A stretch of DNA of 13,562 bases from Chitinophagaceae bacterium UBA2791 (GCA_002352105.1 DEHV01000019.1:36738-50299), one strand, 5' to 3'. Shown: positions 1 through 6,566, numbered from the stretch's first letter. Notes: generated from the sequence alone by a model not told the origin. Numbers and translations: made by a program.

Positions 1-122
1 CGGTATTTTTTTACAAATCTTTAACTCTAAAAAAATAATTTTCAATCGAATATGAAGTTTTCCACAATAAGGCGCCATATTTGTGAATAACTTTTCCCCA
101 TTACTTTTCCATTAGATTCTGT
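1..122. other. AT-rich upstream region with two DnaA-box-like 9-mers
   Basis: This is the non-coding leader before the first gene. It is rich in A and T runs. TTTTCCACA at 58-66 resembles a DnaA box, and TGTGAATAA at 82-90 is the reverse complement of TTATTCACA, which fits the relaxed TTATNCACA consensus. The two face each other. CATATTTG at 76-83 is one base off the Bacteroidota -7 element TAnnTTTG and could drive the gene at 123, but I see no matching -33 TTG. Both readings are weak. Confidence 0.25.
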
Positions 123-755
123 ATGTTAAAAGGACTGCTGTTTATTTTTTTTGGTCTGATCGGTTTTTCAGGTTATGCCCAGGGTTCCTCCCTGGACTCC
201 CCCAACGAGTTTAGTTCCGCCTTCCTGGGGGGAGATTCTCTCTCTGTTATCAGGGACCTGGAGTATTCGGTTATAGAAAAGAGTAAGGTGATGATCGCCT
301 GGAAAACCAACGGCGAGACCCCGGAATTTATCGTAATCGAGCGCAGCGACAATGGAAAAAAATTTGAGACTGTAAGCGTATTGAACCATTTATCGTCCAA
401 ACCTGTTCACCAGTGGATCGACGACTCGCCAAAAAAAGGAAAAAACCTCTACCGTATCCGGTATTCTTCAAAAGAAGGCGTACCGGTATATTCCAAGACC
501 ATTTCCTGCCTGATAGATGGTTATATATTTTTCAAATTTTACCCCAACCCGGTCGACCATATCCTGATCGTCCGTTCAGATAGCCCTATTGATGTGATCA
601 TCACCGACGCCAACGGCAAGATCAGGATAACGCATCCCAGGATATCAGGCATACAGACGCTGAATGTTTCAGCGCTCGAAAAAGGCATCTATGTGATCCG
701 CTTTATCGATAAACTGACAAATACCATCAGCCAGGAAAAACTGGTTAAAAACTAA
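123..755 (+). CDS. Short secreted protein with T9SS type A C-terminal sorting domain
   Basis: The 210-residue product starts with a signal peptide: Lys3, a hydrophobic stretch over about residues 4-18, and likely cleavage near GYAQ (17-20). Residues about 50-130 look like a fibronectin type III-like beta domain, including KNLYRIRYSS, of the kind that often precedes T9SS tails. The C-terminal part from about 137 has the sorting-domain signature: FYPNPV at 139-144, ITDANGK, then LEKGIYVIRF and a final KLVKN. In this family the C-terminal domain is recognised by the outer-membrane T9SS translocon and usually removed, with the cargo released or anchored to the surface. No enzymatic or adhesive domain is visible, so the cargo is nearly minimal. 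The start is the only ATG placed before the signal peptide, and no Shine-Dalgarno sequence precedes it. The gene stands alone. The specific role is unknown. Confidence 0.85.
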   Translation: MLKGLLFIFFGLIGFSGYAQGSSLDSPNEFSSAFLGGDSLSVIRDLEYSVIEKSKVMIAWKTNGETPEFIVIERSDNGKKFETVSVLNHLSSKPVHQWIDDSPKKGKNLYRIRYSSKEGVPVYSKTISCLIDGYIFFKFYPNPVDHILIVRSDSPIDVIITDANGKIRITHPRISGIQTLNVSALEKGIYVIRFIDKLTNTISQEKLVKN

Positions 756-919
756 ACCTCCGCTTCGAGAGGAAGGGCGCTCCTGGCTGGTTTCGACCAC
801 CCGGATAATGCGTGCGAGCGATACGCATAACGATACGAAATCCACGAAGATCGCGGGTAGTATTTATACCATCGAATGTACCGGTTTCCCGGGGGATGTC
901 TTCTTATCCTACTCACATA

Positions 920-1018
920 ACAACTTTATTTAATGCAAAAAGCTCTCTGGGTGAGATAAAAACGAAGTGACCCTCCGAAAGACTCGCGTAAAAGTACGCG
1001 AACATTAAATACAGTTGT
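920..1018. repeat. Imperfect 16-base inverted repeat enclosing a smaller hairpin
   Basis: The arms ACAACTTTATTTAATG (920-935) and CATTAAATACAGTTGT (1003-1018) pair at 15 of 16 positions. Inside lie a perfect 7-base stem TCGCGTA/TACGCGA (984-990 and 995-1001, loop AAAG) and a weaker GGGT/ACCC pair (949-952 and 970-973). A short CTCAC/GTGAG pair (912-916 and 951-955) is an alternative fold. I see no convincing target-site duplication at the ends. It may be a structured RNA, a decayed small mobile element, or part of the long 3' untranslated region of the upstream gene. Confidence 0.6.
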
Positions 1019-1074
1019 AAATATCAGATATGCCCCTTACTTTTACATCGGTTTTTCATAGGATATTGGATTTT

Positions 1075-1111
1075 AAAAACGGGGTTGAATTTTTATTCTG
1101 ACCCCTTTTTT
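1075..1111. terminator. Intrinsic terminator, possibly bidirectional
   Basis: The stem GGGGT (1081-1085) pairs with ACCCC (1101-1105), and an inner GAA/TTC pairing extends it. A run of Ts follows on the plus strand (1106-1111) and a run of As precedes it (1075-1079). The A and T tracts on both sides let it work on either strand. It would end plus-strand transcription from the T9SS gene or from an RNA in 756-1080, and minus-strand transcription from the DUF2911 gene. Confidence 0.65.
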
Positions 1112-1365
1112 ATTTTAGGGACCGCGGACCTGCCGATCCGCCAACCGCCTGTTATTCTTTATACTAAGTTTTCTCCCGGCCGCCATTTAAACCCTCTGTT
1201 ACCGGCTGATGCGTTGCGCGCCCAAAAAGATCTGTTTCGATTTATCTTATTTTTCGACCCTCGCGCCGGCCCGGGAATTGAAATATTCCAGGCGGTCTTA
1301 TCGAAGGATCGGGCAATGCTTTGCCATCCGCAACAGGCAACGCCGCGCCGGAACAATCGTAAGTA

Positions 1366-1995
1366 TTACAGTTGAATAGGTAATTCTCCCCTGATATTAT
1401 CCCAGGCTATCGCTAGTATAAACCCGTTGGGGGCGCGCTCAAATTCCATCGTAAACGCCTCGTACCGCTGATCGCCTGGAGTTACGGGAATATCAAATGA
1501 AAAAAGATCTTTCGCGCGGTTTATTTTTAATCCCCAGGTAAAAAGGTCTTCATTTAAGATGATCGTCCATTTATCCCGGTAAGGTATGCAGTAAATAACA
1601 TATCGTCCTTTTTTTACGGAGTCCCCGGAAATGACCACATCGCGGAAAAATTCTATTTCAGTAGCTTCATTCGCTCCCAGCCGCCAGGGCGATCCATATT
1701 CAATAAGATTGCCGAAGATGGTCCGGCCATCCCTAGAAGGCCTGCTGTAAATAACCCTGGCTACAGGAAGCTGATCGGTCTTACCCGACATTTTCAAAAC
1801 CGGGTAATCTACCGGGTAATAACTCATATCCATGGGCGACTTGTCAATGCTGCGCAGTCCTGTTATCTCTTGCGACCCCATGGGCGGGGGAGCAGGACTA
1901 TGAATGATCCGGCGATCTTGCTCAGCTTGATTACAGGCGACGAAGATGATTGCGGTAAATAAAAAAACGCGCGAGGCTTTGACGGGTATACGCAT
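1366..1995 (-). CDS. DUF2911 family protein, probable lipoprotein
   Basis: The 209-residue product has a basic N-terminus, a hydrophobic segment (about 10-20) and a Cys at 21 in the context FVAC. The -3 Phe is not ideal for a lipobox, but a lipoprotein signal is the best reading. A proline-rich linker follows (PAPPP, about 34-38). Residues about 78-205 form the DUF2911 domain, recognised by ARVIYSRPSRDGRTIFG, GSPWRLGANEATEIEF and the KKGRYVIYCIP and WTIILNE strands. The family is common in Bacteroidota and has no established biochemical function. It is predicted to sit on the periplasmic or outer-membrane side of the envelope. The gene lies 47 bases downstream of the AcpH-like gene on the same strand, so the two may be co-transcribed. 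Family assignment is firm; function is unknown. Confidence 0.85.
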   Translation of the reverse strand: MRIPVKASRVFLFTAIIFVACNQAEQDRRIIHSPAPPPMGSQEITGLRSIDKSPMDMSYYPVDYPVLKMSGKTDQLPVARVIYSRPSRDGRTIFGNLIEYGSPWRLGANEATEIEFFRDVVISGDSVKKGRYVIYCIPYRDKWTIILNEDLFTWGLKINRAKDLFSFDIPVTPGDQRYEAFTMEFERAPNGFILAIAWDNIRGELPIQL

Positions 1996-2042
1996 GAAAT
2001 CGAATATCCTAAAAATATGGATTCATTAAAAAATTGGACGAC

Positions 2043-2645
2043 TTAAATTTTTGCCTCTTCCAGTACCTTATGAAAGGTTTCAAGAGAGAAGCTTTTTAAC
2101 GAAGGAAAAAATTCGCCGTACCAGCGCTCCAATGCCGCATAGTTTTCCTCGAACAATCTCGCAGCCGGACGGCTGTCTGATATATAGGCGGCCCTTCTTG
2201 CCAAACCCTCAAAGCTATTGTTCATTCCCCAGATGAACTGGTAGTTGTATAACCAATCCTGCTTTTTCATATAAGGATACATATTCCTGAACGCCTCGGG
2301 AAAAACGGGCAAAAAAGCATCCAGTTGGCGATAGACATTTTTGGTGAACGCCTGAAAGGACTCCTCCCCGTTCCGGGCCAGCTCCTTCCCGAGAAAATGA
2401 TCATATACAATATCCATAAAAGCCGTGCTGTACAACCCATAAACAGGTTTAAACACATTCCTGGCCGCCTTGGTAACAGGATGGTCATCGGTGAAGGCGT
2501 CGATCGCGCGATGCAGGTTTATCCCTGCCAGTATAGCGGGAGGATAATCATATTTTTTCCTGCCCTTCACAAAATCGCTGATCATGTTGCCGGTCAGCAC
2601 TTCAGGATGTTCAAACGAAAGATATGCGTGAGCAAGAAAATTCAT
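2043..2645 (-). CDS. Acyl carrier protein phosphodiesterase-like protein (DUF479/AcpH family)
   Basis: The 200-residue protein starts MNFLAHAYLS, which matches the N-terminus of E. coli AcpH, so I chose this internal ATG over an upstream start at 2696. A TAAATTTG promoter element at 2679-2686 supports the choice. AcpH hydrolyses holo-acyl carrier protein to apo-ACP and 4'-phosphopantetheine. Conserved features are His6, NMISDFVKG with Asp24, GINLHRAIDAFTDDHP (about 41-56, with His45 and Asp49), and MDIVYDHFLG. These acidic and histidine residues probably bind the metal, as in the family. The length is close to that of the E. coli enzyme (about 190 residues). It is divergent from the deoxyhypusine synthase-like gene and sits just upstream of the DUF2911 gene. 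Family membership is clear; activity on ACP is inferred. Confidence 0.85.
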   Translation of the reverse strand: MNFLAHAYLSFEHPEVLTGNMISDFVKGRKKYDYPPAILAGINLHRAIDAFTDDHPVTKAARNVFKPVYGLYSTAFMDIVYDHFLGKELARNGEESFQAFTKNVYRQLDAFLPVFPEAFRNMYPYMKKQDWLYNYQFIWGMNNSFEGLARRAAYISDSRPAARLFEENYAALERWYGEFFPSLKSFSLETFHKVLEEAKI

Positions 2646-2678
2646 TCTTACAATATACTGCAATCCACGGATGCGGTT

Positions 2679-2686
2679 CAAATTTA
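2679..2686 (-). promoter_or_regulatory. Candidate -7 promoter element TAAATTTG for the AcpH-like gene
   Basis: Read on the minus strand, TAAATTTG is a full match to the Bacteroidota -7 consensus TAnnTTTG. It lies 33 bases before the chosen ATG, giving a short leader. No clear -33 TTG is found at the usual spacing, so confidence is moderate. Confidence 0.45.
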
Positions 2687-2722
2687 GCCTTCTCAATTTT
2701 TAATTTGCCCTTCCATTTGCAG

Positions 2723-2731
2723 TACCTTCGC
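2723..2731 (+). promoter_or_regulatory. Candidate -7 element TACCTTCGC for the deoxyhypusine synthase-like gene
   Basis: TACCTTCG is one base from TAnnTTTG and lies 19 bases before the ATG at 2750. The same 9-mer occurs before gldC at 10940-10948. No well-spaced -33 element is visible. Confidence 0.35.
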
Positions 2732-2749
2732 AGGCATAAATCATACAGT

Positions 2750-3724
2750 ATGAGCAAAGGACCGGTTTCTGCGTTTATTCAACATCATTACCGCCATTTT
2801 AATTCGGCCGCCCTGGTAGACGCCGCTAAAGGTTATGAAAAGCACCTGTTAGATAACGGGAAAATGATGGTCACCCTGGCTGGCGCCATGAGCACCGCCG
2901 AGCTGGGCGTGTCGCTTGCGGAAATGATCCGGCAAGACAAAGTGCATATCATTTCCTGCACGGGGGCAAATCTCGAGGAAGACATCATGAACCTGGTTGC
3001 GCATTCGCAATACAAGCGCATACCCGAATACCGCGATCTTACGCCCGAACAGGAATGGGATCTGCTGGAAAAAGGCCTGAACCGCGTTACCGATACCTGC
3101 ATACCCGAAGAACATGCATTTAGGACCATCCAGCAGCATATTTTTAAAATATGGAAGGATGCCGATGATAAGGGCGAACGCTTTTTCCCCCATGAATATA
3201 TGTACAAACTGTTGCTGAGCAACGTAATGGAAAAGAACTACGAGATCGATCCGAAAGACAGCTGGATGATCGCCGCAGCCGAAAAAAACCTGCCCATCAT
3301 TGTGGGAGGATGGGAAGACAGCACTATGGGAAATATTTTTGCTTCCTATATTATCAAGGGGGAACTGAAAGCCTCTACCATGAAAAGCGGCATTGAATAC
3401 ATGGTATGGCTGTCCGACTGGTACCGCAACAATTCTTCCGGAAAAGGAGTAGGGTTTTTCCAGATCGGGGGCGGTATTGCCGGCGATTTCCCCATCTGCG
3501 TGGTGCCTATGATGTACCAGGACCTGGAATGGCATGATGTGCCGTTCTGGAGTTATTTCTGCCAGATCTCCGATTCTACCACTTCCTATGGTTCTTATTC
3601 CGGGGCCGTGCCCAATGAGAAGATCACCTGGGGCAAACTGGATATTAAAACGCCCAAATACATTGTGGAGAGCGACGCTACCATTGTGGCCCCGCTGATA
3701 TTTGCCTATGTGCTGGGCTGGTAG
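2750..3724 (+). CDS. Deoxyhypusine synthase-like protein
   Basis: The 324-residue protein belongs to the deoxyhypusine synthase family, whose eukaryotic and archaeal members use NAD to move the aminobutyl group of spermidine onto a lysine of eIF5A. Visible motifs are TLAGAMSTAELG and SCTGANLEED in the N-terminal half (NAD-fold region), GGWEDSTMGN, GVGFFQIGGG, and near the C-terminus TWGKLD. That last motif aligns with the WGK active-site lysine (Lys329 in the human enzyme); here it is Lys296. Bacteria lack eIF5A, so the substrate is unknown. Related enzymes make homospermidine from putrescine or spermidine, which is one possibility. I chose ATG 2750 (MSKGPVSAF) because residues encoded upstream of it look non-coding and overlap the divergent promoter region. 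A hairpin follows the stop at once. No polyamine genes are nearby. Confidence 0.87.
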   Translation: MSKGPVSAFIQHHYRHFNSAALVDAAKGYEKHLLDNGKMMVTLAGAMSTAELGVSLAEMIRQDKVHIISCTGANLEEDIMNLVAHSQYKRIPEYRDLTPEQEWDLLEKGLNRVTDTCIPEEHAFRTIQQHIFKIWKDADDKGERFFPHEYMYKLLLSNVMEKNYEIDPKDSWMIAAAEKNLPIIVGGWEDSTMGNIFASYIIKGELKASTMKSGIEYMVWLSDWYRNNSSGKGVGFFQIGGGIAGDFPICVVPMMYQDLEWHDVPFWSYFCQISDSTTSYGSYSGAVPNEKITWGKLDIKTPKYIVESDATIVAPLIFAYVLGW

Positions 3725-3726
3725 CG

Positions 3727-3755
3727 CCCAAATCTCTCGCCCAGGGAGATATGGG
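3727..3755 (+). terminator. Hairpin just after the deoxyhypusine synthase-like gene, no T tract
   Basis: CCCA-A-ATCTCTC (3727-3738) pairs with GGGAGAT-A-TGGG (3744-3755) around a five-base loop: 11 pairs, including one G-T, with one A/A mismatch. It begins two bases after the stop codon. No run of Ts follows, so it may protect the 3' end or act with a factor rather than be a classical terminator. Confidence 0.45.
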
Positions 3756-3863
3756 AGGAGCTTGAAACAGGCCTTGAACGCAGAAGGCTGGCAATCGACC
3801 CGCCATAAGCGTTTATAACCGGCTTGTTCAACGCTATGGAGCTGTCGCTAATGCTGCAGGCGC

Positions 3864-4310
3864 TCAGGCGCAGGAAATCTTATTGACGCGGCTCTGATGG
3901 CGGCCCCCTTCAAATGGCGTTTTCAGGAATATCTCCGTCATCTCCTTTGCATCGCTCAGTTCAGTAAACCGGGCGGGGATACAAATAATATTTGCGTCGT
4001 TGTGCAAACGCGCCAGCTCGGCGATCTCTTTTTTCCAGCATAAGGCTGCGCGTATGCCGCTATGCTTATTGGCGGTAATACAAACCCCATTGCCGCTGCC
4101 GCATATCAGGATGCCGAAGGAAGCTTCTCTTTTTTCTACCGCCTCCGCTACCGGGTGGGCGTAATCGGGATAATCCACTGATTTGTTCTCATAAGCCCCC
4201 ATGTCCTTTACCTGGAAACCCTTCTCTTCAAGAAACTTTATCATTTCGGCTTTGAAGTCAAAGCCCGCATGGTCGCTGCCGATTGCAAGCGGCTGGGGAA
4301 ATCCGGACAT
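3864..4310 (-). CDS. rpiB: Ribose 5-phosphate isomerase B
   Basis: This cytosolic enzyme interconverts ribose 5-phosphate and ribulose 5-phosphate in the non-oxidative pentose phosphate pathway. The 148-residue length is normal for the RpiB/LacA/LacB family. The N-terminal strand AIGSDHAGF holds Asp13 and His14. DYPDYAHPVA (about 46-55) follows. CGSGNGV contains Cys70, which aligns with the catalytic base Cys of E. coli RpiB. ANKHSGIRAAL forms the anion-binding loop. HNDANIICIPAR holds His103 and Arg114, and EGGRHQSRV holds Arg137 and His138 for the phosphate. All expected active-site residues are present. It follows tatC on the same strand, separated by 77 bases that contain a strong hairpin, so read-through from tatC may be limited. 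LacA/B-type sugar isomerase activity is less likely with this motif set. Confidence 0.95.
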   Translation of the reverse strand: MSGFPQPLAIGSDHAGFDFKAEMIKFLEEKGFQVKDMGAYENKSVDYPDYAHPVAEAVEKREASFGILICGSGNGVCITANKHSGIRAALCWKKEIAELARLHNDANIICIPARFTELSDAKEMTEIFLKTPFEGGRHQSRVNKISCA

Positions 4311-4327
4311 AGATAAAATATTTATGG

Positions 4328-4378
4328 TTGCTCAACAATGCCCGGCATGAGTATCGCCGGGCTGGCCTGTTGTTGCAA
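4328..4378 (-). terminator. Long hairpin between tatC and rpiB
   Basis: A perfect GC-rich stem GCCCGGC (4340-4346)/GCCGGGC (4356-4362) is extended outward by CAACA/TGTTG (4333-4337 and 4368-4372) and TTGC/GCAA (4328-4331 and 4375-4378), with small bulges. It starts about ten bases after the tatC stop. On the minus strand it is followed by an AT-rich stretch with a T4 run but no clean T tract. It could partly terminate, stabilise the tatC message, or attenuate rpiB. Confidence 0.5.
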
Positions 4379-4387
4379 GTTAGCTTT

Positions 4388-5233
4388 TTAACTGTTCATT
4401 TTTGCCTCTTCCTCCTTATGGATCCTTGCAGAGATAACGATACTCATCTCGTAAAGCAATACCAATGGAACCGTCACGATCATCTGGCTCATCCAGTCGG
4501 GAGAAGGCGTAATGATCGCCGCCACCACCAGTATGCCCACAAAAGCGTATTTGCGATATGTTTTTAAAAATGCAGGGGTGATCAATCCTATTTTCGTCAG
4601 CACATAAGATACCACCGGCAGTTGGAAAGCCAGGGCGGCGCCCAGGGTAATATTGACCAGGTTGTCGACATAATCGGATAACATAGGCCTGGTTTCCAGC
4701 ATAAGGCCGGTGCCGATATGATAATTGCCCAGGAAGCTGAAGGTAAACGGCGCCATAAGATAATAACCGAATGCCGCGCCCAGGAAAAAGAAAAAAGACA
4801 CAAAAGCGATAGCAAAGCGGGTAGATTCCAATTCCTTAGGCGTTAAGGCGGGCTTGATGAACCTCCAGAACTCCCAGAAAATATAGGGAAAGGCTACGAT
4901 CACCCCGCCCACAAAAGCAATAGAAATGCTGGAGATAAACTGTGACCCGAAAGTGACCGCCTGCAATTTCGCCTGCACGGGCGGCATACACAGACTATCC
5001 CCCATCCCCGCCCAATGGCTAAACCGGCAAAGGGCTTCATAACTTATAAAATCCGGCCGGATAGGTCCCATAATGATCGTATCAAAAAACCAATCCATAT
5101 TCACAAACAACACGATCGCCACTACGATGACCGCAATCAAAGAACGGACAATATGCCACCGGAGTTCTTCCAGGTGATCAACAAAGGTCATCTCCCTTTC
5201 CTGGCTTCGTTTATTTAAAAAAGATAATGCCAT
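4388..5233 (-). CDS. tatC: Sec-independent protein translocase TatC
   Basis: TatC is the inner-membrane receptor of the twin-arginine pathway; it binds signal peptides and exports folded proteins. The 281-residue protein has the N-terminal cytosolic motif FVDHLEELR (17-25), matching the family F-x-x-H-L-x-E-L-R. Six membrane spans are predicted, at about 28-46, 95-117, 139-160, 190-212, 227-241 and 248-270. FPYIFWEFWRFIKPAL and KELE follow span 2, as in other TatC proteins, and GAAFGYYLMAPF lies in span 3. The first periplasmic loop (about 47-94) is longer than in E. coli and carries Cys69 and Cys82. The charged tail is RIHKEEEAK. It lies 64 bases after the CNNM-type gene with a possible promoter of its own. 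No tatA or tatB is in the window, so they must lie elsewhere. Confidence 0.95.
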   Translation of the reverse strand: MALSFLNKRSQEREMTFVDHLEELRWHIVRSLIAVIVVAIVLFVNMDWFFDTIIMGPIRPDFISYEALCRFSHWAGMGDSLCMPPVQAKLQAVTFGSQFISSISIAFVGGVIVAFPYIFWEFWRFIKPALTPKELESTRFAIAFVSFFFFLGAAFGYYLMAPFTFSFLGNYHIGTGLMLETRPMLSDYVDNLVNITLGAALAFQLPVVSYVLTKIGLITPAFLKTYRKYAFVGILVVAAIITPSPDWMSQMIVTVPLVLLYEMSIVISARIHKEEEAKMNS

Positions 5234-5269
5234 TGTTTTCTATATATGCTGCCGAAACGCCAAAGCGGG

Positions 5270-5277
5270 CAAATTTA
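5270..5277 (-). promoter_or_regulatory. Candidate -7 promoter element TAAATTTG for tatC
   Basis: Read on the minus strand, TAAATTTG matches TAnnTTTG in full and sits 36 bases before the tatC ATG, within the 64-base gap after the CNNM-type gene. The nearest TTG is about 26 bases further upstream, longer than usual, so the call rests on the -7 box alone. Confidence 0.4.
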
Positions 5278-5297
5278 AGGGTATTCCTGTTGTTCTT

Positions 5298-6566
5298 TTA
5301 ATGCAAAATTTTGAGACGCGCCATTTCTATACGGGTATCGCTGACATGAAGTATCTCAAACTCATAGTTGTTTATTATAATCCGTTCCTTGGGTTTCGGA
5401 ATGGTTTCATGCTGCTGGATGATAAATCCCGACAGGGTTTCCGAGGAATTATCGGGGAACTCAAGCCCGTACTTCTGAATAAGATGATCCAATTCCAGCC
5501 TTCCCGATAATATGTATTCATCGTCGGATATCTTCTTTTCCTCAAACTCTTCCACGTCATATTCGTCTTTGATCTCTCCGAAGATCTCTTCCAGCATGTC
5601 TTCCATGGTCACGATACCCGAAGTGCCGCCAAACTCATCCACCACCCAGGCAATGCTTTTTCTTTCCCGGCTGAATTTACTGATCAGGTCCGTGGCGCTC
5701 ATGCTTTCCGGAACAGCCGGTATCGGAAGCAGTATTTCCTGTAAGGTCGCCGGGTTCTTAAAAAGCCCCAGTTGGTGCACATAGCCTACAATATGATCAA
5801 TGTTGCCGTCATACACCACCAGTTTGCTAAGCCGGGTCTCTACAAATCTTTTTCTCACTTCGTCTATGCTCGCGGTTAACAGCACGCCTTCAATTTCCTT
5901 ACGCGGCGCCAGGCATTCCCTTACTTTAACCATGGGAAGCGAGAGCGCATTTTCGAAAAGATCGGTGTTAAGGTCTTTGTTCTCCTCGCTAAACTCCCTG
6001 GTTTGCTGGTAAAAATTTTCAATATCGGACCTTGAAAAAGCCTCTTTCTTTTTGTCTATCCGCATGTCGAAAATAATGGTCAGGATCCATTGGGAGAGTT
6101 TTACAAATAAGGAGGCTATGGGATAGAACACGCTGTAGAAGAATCCCAGCAGGCCCGACCGGGCAGAAAGCGAAAGCAGGGCGTCGCTGTTGGCGCGAAA
6201 GATCGCTTTGGGAATAAACTCTCCCATGATCACGATCACCGCCATGGACAAAACGATTTCCAGCAGCAAGCGCAGGGGAAGGATAAGAGAACTGGTGATG
6301 CCGATGGCATGCAGCATCTCATTCAGCAAGGCGCTGAAGAATAAAATAAAGATGACCAGGAAAAGGTTGATCCCTACCAACACTGCGCCGATAAACCGGG
6401 AAGGATGATCTGCGAGGAAAGACAACAGGATGCCGCTGGCCGCACCCTGTTTCTTTTTTAGTTCAATTCCAAGCCTGTTGGCAGTCGTAAACGCCACTTC
6501 AACGCCGGAAAAAAAAGCAATAAAAAATATTGCCACAATCAAAACAGTGATCACAAATAAATCCAT
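5298..6566 (-). CDS. CNNM/CBS/CorC-HlyC family membrane protein
   Basis: This 422-residue protein has the standard three-part layout of the hemolysin C/CorC family. A DUF21/CNNM membrane domain (about 1-180) contains FFSGVEVAFTTANR (18-31) and the GEFIPKA motif (115-121). A CBS pair spans about 214-330 and ends in VVDEFGGTSGIVTMEDMLEEIFGEI, which is highly typical of the family. A CorC_HlyC domain covers about 346-420. Relatives are linked to magnesium or cobalt homeostasis; the hemolysin name is historical and is not evidence of toxicity. The Bacteroidota gliding protein GldE has the same architecture, but its usual neighbours ssb and gldD are absent, so I do not use that name. The gene follows gmk after a terminator and precedes tatC. 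Confidence 0.88.
   Translation of the reverse strand: MDLFVITVLIVAIFFIAFFSGVEVAFTTANRLGIELKKKQGAASGILLSFLADHPSRFIGAVLVGINLFLVIFILFFSALLNEMLHAIGITSSLILPLRLLLEIVLSMAVIVIMGEFIPKAIFRANSDALLSLSARSGLLGFFYSVFYPIASLFVKLSQWILTIIFDMRIDKKKEAFSRSDIENFYQQTREFSEENKDLNTDLFENALSLPMVKVRECLAPRKEIEGVLLTASIDEVRKRFVETRLSKLVVYDGNIDHIVGYVHQLGLFKNPATLQEILLPIPAVPESMSATDLISKFSRERKSIAWVVDEFGGTSGIVTMEDMLEEIFGEIKDEYDVEEFEEKKISDDEYILSGRLELDHLIQKYGLEFPDNSSETLSGFIIQQHETIPKPKERIIINNYEFEILHVSDTRIEMARLKILH

Larger units (their letters stand above)
756..1365. other. 610-base gap without a convincing gene
   Basis: The stretch separates the T9SS cargo gene (+) from the DUF2911 gene (-); the two converge here. It contains the inverted repeat at 920-1018 with an inner hairpin, and the terminator at 1075-1111. 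A 41-codon open frame at 808-933 has no recognisable product. Open frames at 1085-1375 (+) and 1159-1356 (-) have atypical composition, and the first begins inside the terminator hairpin. I see no tRNA or known RNA family. The part at 1117-1365 shows nothing I can support. Confidence 0.6.

Noticed and set aside
808..933. 41-codon plus-strand open frame between the T9SS gene and the inverted repeat
   Set aside because: It is short, has no recognisable motif, no promoter or ribosome site, and ends inside the inverted-repeat arm.
920..1018. Integron attC site
   Set aside because: The outer arms contain AAC and GTT, but the flanks do not fit the RYYYAAC and GTTRRRY core sites, and no integrase or cassette array is present.
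1085..1375. 96-codon plus-strand open frame, and a 65-codon minus-strand frame at 1159-1356
   Set aside because: The first begins inside the terminator stem and runs into the 3' end of the DUF2911 gene; both have unusual Arg, Pro and Phe-rich composition and no family resemblance.
2325..2687. 120-codon plus-strand open frame opposite the AcpH-like gene
   Set aside because: It is antisense to a well-supported gene and its protein shows no family motif.
2849..3535. 228-codon minus-strand open frame
   Set aside because: It is a shadow of the deoxyhypusine synthase-like gene, which has clear motifs on the other strand.
5298..6566. Naming the CNNM/CBS/CorC protein GldE
   Set aside because: The architecture is shared by several paralogues, and the usual gldE neighbours ssb and gldD are missing; sequence alone does not decide.
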